Positions 6,385 to 8,239 of a stretch of 8,239 nt of DNA are shown piece after piece; position 1 is the first letter of the stretch, and each line of letters starts with the position of its first letter. Source of the DNA: Ardenticatenales bacterium (GTDB lineage Bacteria; Chloroflexota; Anaerolineae; Ardenticatenales; Ardenticatenaceae). The notes beneath the pieces were generated by a model. It was not told where the DNA came from, searched no databases, and saw only the letters and a program-made list of their open reading frames with translations. The DNA is taken from positions 1-8,239 of the forward strand of contig JACCSL010000776.1 of assembly GCA_013812995.1 (NCBI GenBank), written 5' to 3'. A program made the position numbers and the translations under genes.

Positions 6385-7034
6385 CGGCGCGATAGGCTCT
6401 GCTGTACCTGGAGGGCTACGGCGTTGATAGCAAAGGTGATGGCAAGCAGAACGAGGGCCAGCGCGATAGCGACATCGAACGCACCGCGCCGCGTTTCCAG
6501 CACGATGGCCGTGGTGAGCACTCTCGTTGAGCCCTCGATATTCCCGCCCACGAGCATCACCGCGCCCACCTCGGAAATAATGCTGCCGAAGCCCGCGATG
6601 AGCGCGACCAGCACCCCGTAGCGCGCCTCCCACAGCAGCGTCAGCGCCAATTGCGCTGGGGTCGCGCCGAGTGCGCGTAGCTGGAGCGGCAGCGCCGGGT
6701 CAATGCCTTGGAGCGCGGACATCGTAAAGCCTGCCACGAGCGGCAGGCTGATGAGGGTCTGCGCCAGAATCATGGCACGCGGCGTAAAAAGCCAGTTGAG
6801 CTCCCCCAGCGGCCCGCTCCGGGAAAGTAGTAGGTAGACAAACAGACCCACGACGACGGGCGGCAGTCCCATGCCCGTGTAGGTCAGCGCCACCAGCAGC
6901 CGACGCCCCGCGAAGCGCCCCAGTGCCAGCAGCGCGCCCAGCGGCAGCCCCAGCAGCGCACTCAGCAGCAGCGCCACGCCGGAGACGTAGAGCGAGAGGG
7001 TGATAATAGGTGAGATAGAGGGTAAGGTGACCAT
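6381..7034 (-). CDS. tupB: ABC transporter permease, tungstate-type (TupB-like)
   Basis: 217 residues with about five membrane segments (near 10-38, 48-70, 86-108, 139-160 and 186-207). The cytoplasmic EAA loop spans about 121-157 (ALGATPAQL ... GSIISEVG). The stretch 'SEVGAVMLVGGNIEG' followed by 'TRVLTTAIVLETRRG' (154-184) is a hallmark of TupB/WtpB-type tungstate permeases as I know them, so the likely role is tungstate (or related oxyanion) import. The ATG at 7034 is the first start after an in-frame stop at 7062-7064. It has no Shine-Dalgarno; instead an 8-base repeat array reaches almost to the start codon. The ATPase gene overlaps by ATGA. No binding protein (TupA) gene is in the window. 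The N-terminus is slightly short for the family but the first membrane segment is whole. Confidence 0.9.
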   Translation of the reverse strand: MVTLPSISPIITLSLYVSGVALLLSALLGLPLGALLALGRFAGRRLLVALTYTGMGLPPVVVGLFVYLLLSRSGPLGELNWLFTPRAMILAQTLISLPLVAGFTMSALQGIDPALPLQLRALGATPAQLALTLLWEARYGVLVALIAGFGSIISEVGAVMLVGGNIEGSTRVLTTAIVLETRRGAFDVAIALALVLLAITFAINAVALQVQQSLSRR

Positions 7035-7040
7035 TAGATA

Positions 7041-7112
7041 GAGCGTTGGAGCGTTGGAGCGTTAGAGCGTTGGAAAAATTTATCGCTCTATCGCTCTATC
7101 GCTCTATCGCTC
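7041..7112. repeat. Facing 8-base tandem repeat arrays forming one long interrupted hairpin
   Basis: Four copies of GAGCGTTG (third copy GAGCGTTA) occupy 7041-7072. Four copies of CGCTCTAT (last truncated to CGCTC) start at 7084, 7092, 7100 and 7108. Each GAGCG pairs with a CGCTC, and both arrays have an 8-base period, so the pairing stays in register over the whole length: four 5-bp GC-rich helices joined by 3-base segments, each with one T-T mismatch and partial pairing on the plus strand. The apical region is TTGGAAAAATTTAT. The structure fills most of the 83-base spacer between the aminotransferase stop and the tupB start. It could end or attenuate transcription, process the mRNA, or hide the tupB start (inference). 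Confidence 0.9.
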
Positions 7113-7117
7113 CCTGC

Positions 7118-8239
7118 TTAACCTTCCTGGTAATAATCGTCCGCGATCTCCAGCGCCTCGTCGAGGATGGCCAGCGCCTCGCGGAGCTGGGCCTCGCTGA
7201 TGATCAGGGGCGGCACGCAGAAAATCCAGTTCCAGCGGAGGAAGCTGTAGAGGCCGCGCTCGTGTAGGAACTTTGCCACCTGGGTCATCGCCTCGCTGGC
7301 AGGCTGGTTGTAGGGACTGAGCGGCTCGCGGCTCTCCCGGTTGCGCACCAGCTCGATGACATAGAAGAGACCCACACCGCGCACCTCGCCGATGCTCGGG
7401 TGCTTTGTCTGGAGCGCGACTAACTCCCGCGCCATTATCTGGCCCATCTGCGCGGCGCGCTCGATGAGATTTTCTTCCTTGTAGACATCGATGCAGGCGC
7501 TCGCCGCTGCCAGGCTCATCGGGTGGGCCGAGTAGGTCAGCCCGGTCCAGAGTGTATTTTTATCGAAGTGGCGCGCGATCTCGTGGCTGACCATCGTGGC
7601 ACCCAGGGGCATGTAGCCGCTGGTGAGCCCTTTCGCCATCGCCATGATGTCCGGCTCGATGCCGGCGTGGTCGATGCCGAACCACTTCCCCGTGCGCCCG
7701 AAGCCACTCATCACCTCATCCGCGATCATCAGGATGCCGTGCTGGTCGCAGAAGGCGCGCAGCCGCTGGAAATATTCCTCGTTGCGCGGCGGCTGGATGA
7801 GCCCACTCGTCCCGTTCCATCCCTCCAGAAGCACCGCCGCCACCGTCTGCGGCCCCTCGAAGAGAATCGTCTGCTCGATCTGCTCCTCACACATCAGGTT
7901 GCACTGCGGCAGGTCGCGGCAGAAGAGGCAGCGGTAGCGGTAAGGGTCATGCACGCGCACGATCCATGGCACGCCTGGCTCCGTCGCCAGGCGGCGGGGG
8001 TCGCCGCCCGCACTGGCCGCGCCCGCCGTCGCACCGTGGTAGGAACGGTAGCGCGTCACGATCTTGTCGCGCCCCGTGACCATGCGCGCGATCTTCATCG
8101 CGTGCTCGATGGCCTCCGAGCCGCCTAGCGAGAATAGCGTCTTCTGGAGTCGCCCCGGCGTGATCTCTGCCAGCTTCTCTCCGACCTCGCCGCGAATCTG
8201 CGTTGCCATGCTTGGCCCGGCGTAGGCCAGCGCCTCGGC
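7118..8239 (-). CDS. Class III PLP aminotransferase, taurine/2-oxoglutarate aminotransferase-like (5' end outside window)
   Basis: The frame stays open to the window edge (AEALAYAGPS before the ATG at 8209), so that methionine is internal and roughly the first 70-90 residues are missing. 373 residues are visible. Counting from M at 8209: 'SLGGSEAIEHAMKIAR' (27-42) binds the PLP phosphate; 'YRSYHGAT' (54-61) stacks on the cofactor; D164 in 'IADEVMSGFGRTGKWF' holds the pyridine nitrogen; K193 in 'MAKGLTSGYMPLG' is the Schiff-base lysine. 'GLTYSAHPMSLAAA' (223-236) and the C-terminal 'FLRWNWIFCVPPLIIS' fit the taurine aminotransferase branch as I remember it; omega-amino-acid or other amine substrates are equally possible. 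A cluster C94-x2-C97-x5-C103-x3-C107 is notable. tupB lies 83 bases downstream beyond a repeat hairpin, so shared transcription is uncertain. Confidence 0.88.
   Translation of the reverse strand, partial: AEALAYAGPSMATQIRGEVGEKLAEITPGRLQKTLFSLGGSEAIEHAMKIARMVTGRDKIVTRYRSYHGATAGAASAGGDPRRLATEPGVPWIVRVHDPYRYRCLFCRDLPQCNLMCEEQIEQTILFEGPQTVAAVLLEGWNGTSGLIQPPRNEEYFQRLRAFCDQHGILMIADEVMSGFGRTGKWFGIDHAGIEPDIMAMAKGLTSGYMPLGATMVSHEIARHFDKNTLWTGLTYSAHPMSLAAASACIDVYKEENLIERAAQMGQIMARELVALQTKHPSIGEVRGVGLFYVIELVRNRESREPLSPYNQPASEAMTQVAKFLHERGLYSFLRWNWIFCVPPLIISEAQLREALAILDEALEIADDYYQEG

Noticed and set aside
6385..6633. N-terminal extension of the TupC-like frame to 6633
   Set aside because: The extra 83 residues overlap the permease gene and read as Gly/Arg-rich out-of-frame sequence. 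The ATG at 6384 with ATGA coupling gives a normal-length ATPase.
7041..7112. CRISPR array or MITE
   Set aside because: Units are only 8 bases with no unique spacers, so it is not CRISPR. There are no target-site duplications or transposase-like termini to call a mobile element.
7523..8128. Long plus-strand open frame (201 codons) opposite the aminotransferase
   Set aside because: It lies wholly antisense to a gene with clear catalytic motifs, its translation is rich in Arg, His, Val and Ala with no recognisable domain, and it is explained by the GC-rich third positions of the real gene.

Overview
The window looks like a chromosomal segment of a Chloroflexota bacterium (Chloroflexia, Ardenticatenia or Anaerolineae type). 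This is inferred from moderately high GC, short gene spacers, the style of the lipoprotein, and a secreted parallel beta-helix protein ending in a short hydrophobic 'YLPVLRKNN' tail of a kind I associate with exported proteins of this phylum. There are eight protein genes, two of them cut by the window edges. I saw no RNA gene, CRISPR array, insertion sequence or phage gene, and no gene-free stretch over 300 bases. Gene functions are assigned from motifs read by eye, without a database search.

Layout: (1) 1-510 (+) is the 3' end of a beta-helix/choice-of-anchor Q surface protein. It converges on (2) a minus-strand block, 3999 to 540: a GT4 glycosyltransferase, a full-length half-type ABC exporter, and a membrane-anchored mono-haem (CYDCH) protein whose ATG overlaps the exporter stop as ATGA. 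A hairpin almost exactly fills the 29-base gap between the two convergent stops. (3) 4056-5690 (+) holds an unknown lipoprotein and a stand-alone HD hydrolase of the RelA/SpoT (Mesh1-like) type. The lipoprotein diverges from the glycosyltransferase across a 56-base spacer. (4) 8239 to 5668 (-) holds a class III aminotransferase (5' end outside the window) resembling taurine/2-oxoglutarate aminotransferases, then a tungstate-type ABC permease (TupB-like) and its ATPase (TupC-like), which overlap by ATGA. The ATPase gene overlaps the HD-hydrolase gene tail to tail by 23 bases.

Functional themes are envelope or secondary-metabolite export and glycosylation coupled to a haem protein; possible alarmone or nucleotide hydrolysis; and oxyanion (tungstate-like) uptake with no binding protein in view. 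The most unusual non-coding feature is an 8-base-period double array at 7041-7112. Four GAGCGTTR units face four CGCTCTAT units, giving one long interrupted hairpin right in front of tupB, which has no visible Shine-Dalgarno. Two other spacers also hold short-period repeats (7 and about 10 bases), suggesting intergenic microsatellite-like arrays are a habit of this genome. I did not find convincing evidence for a wholly new system; the candidates are ranked in the findings.
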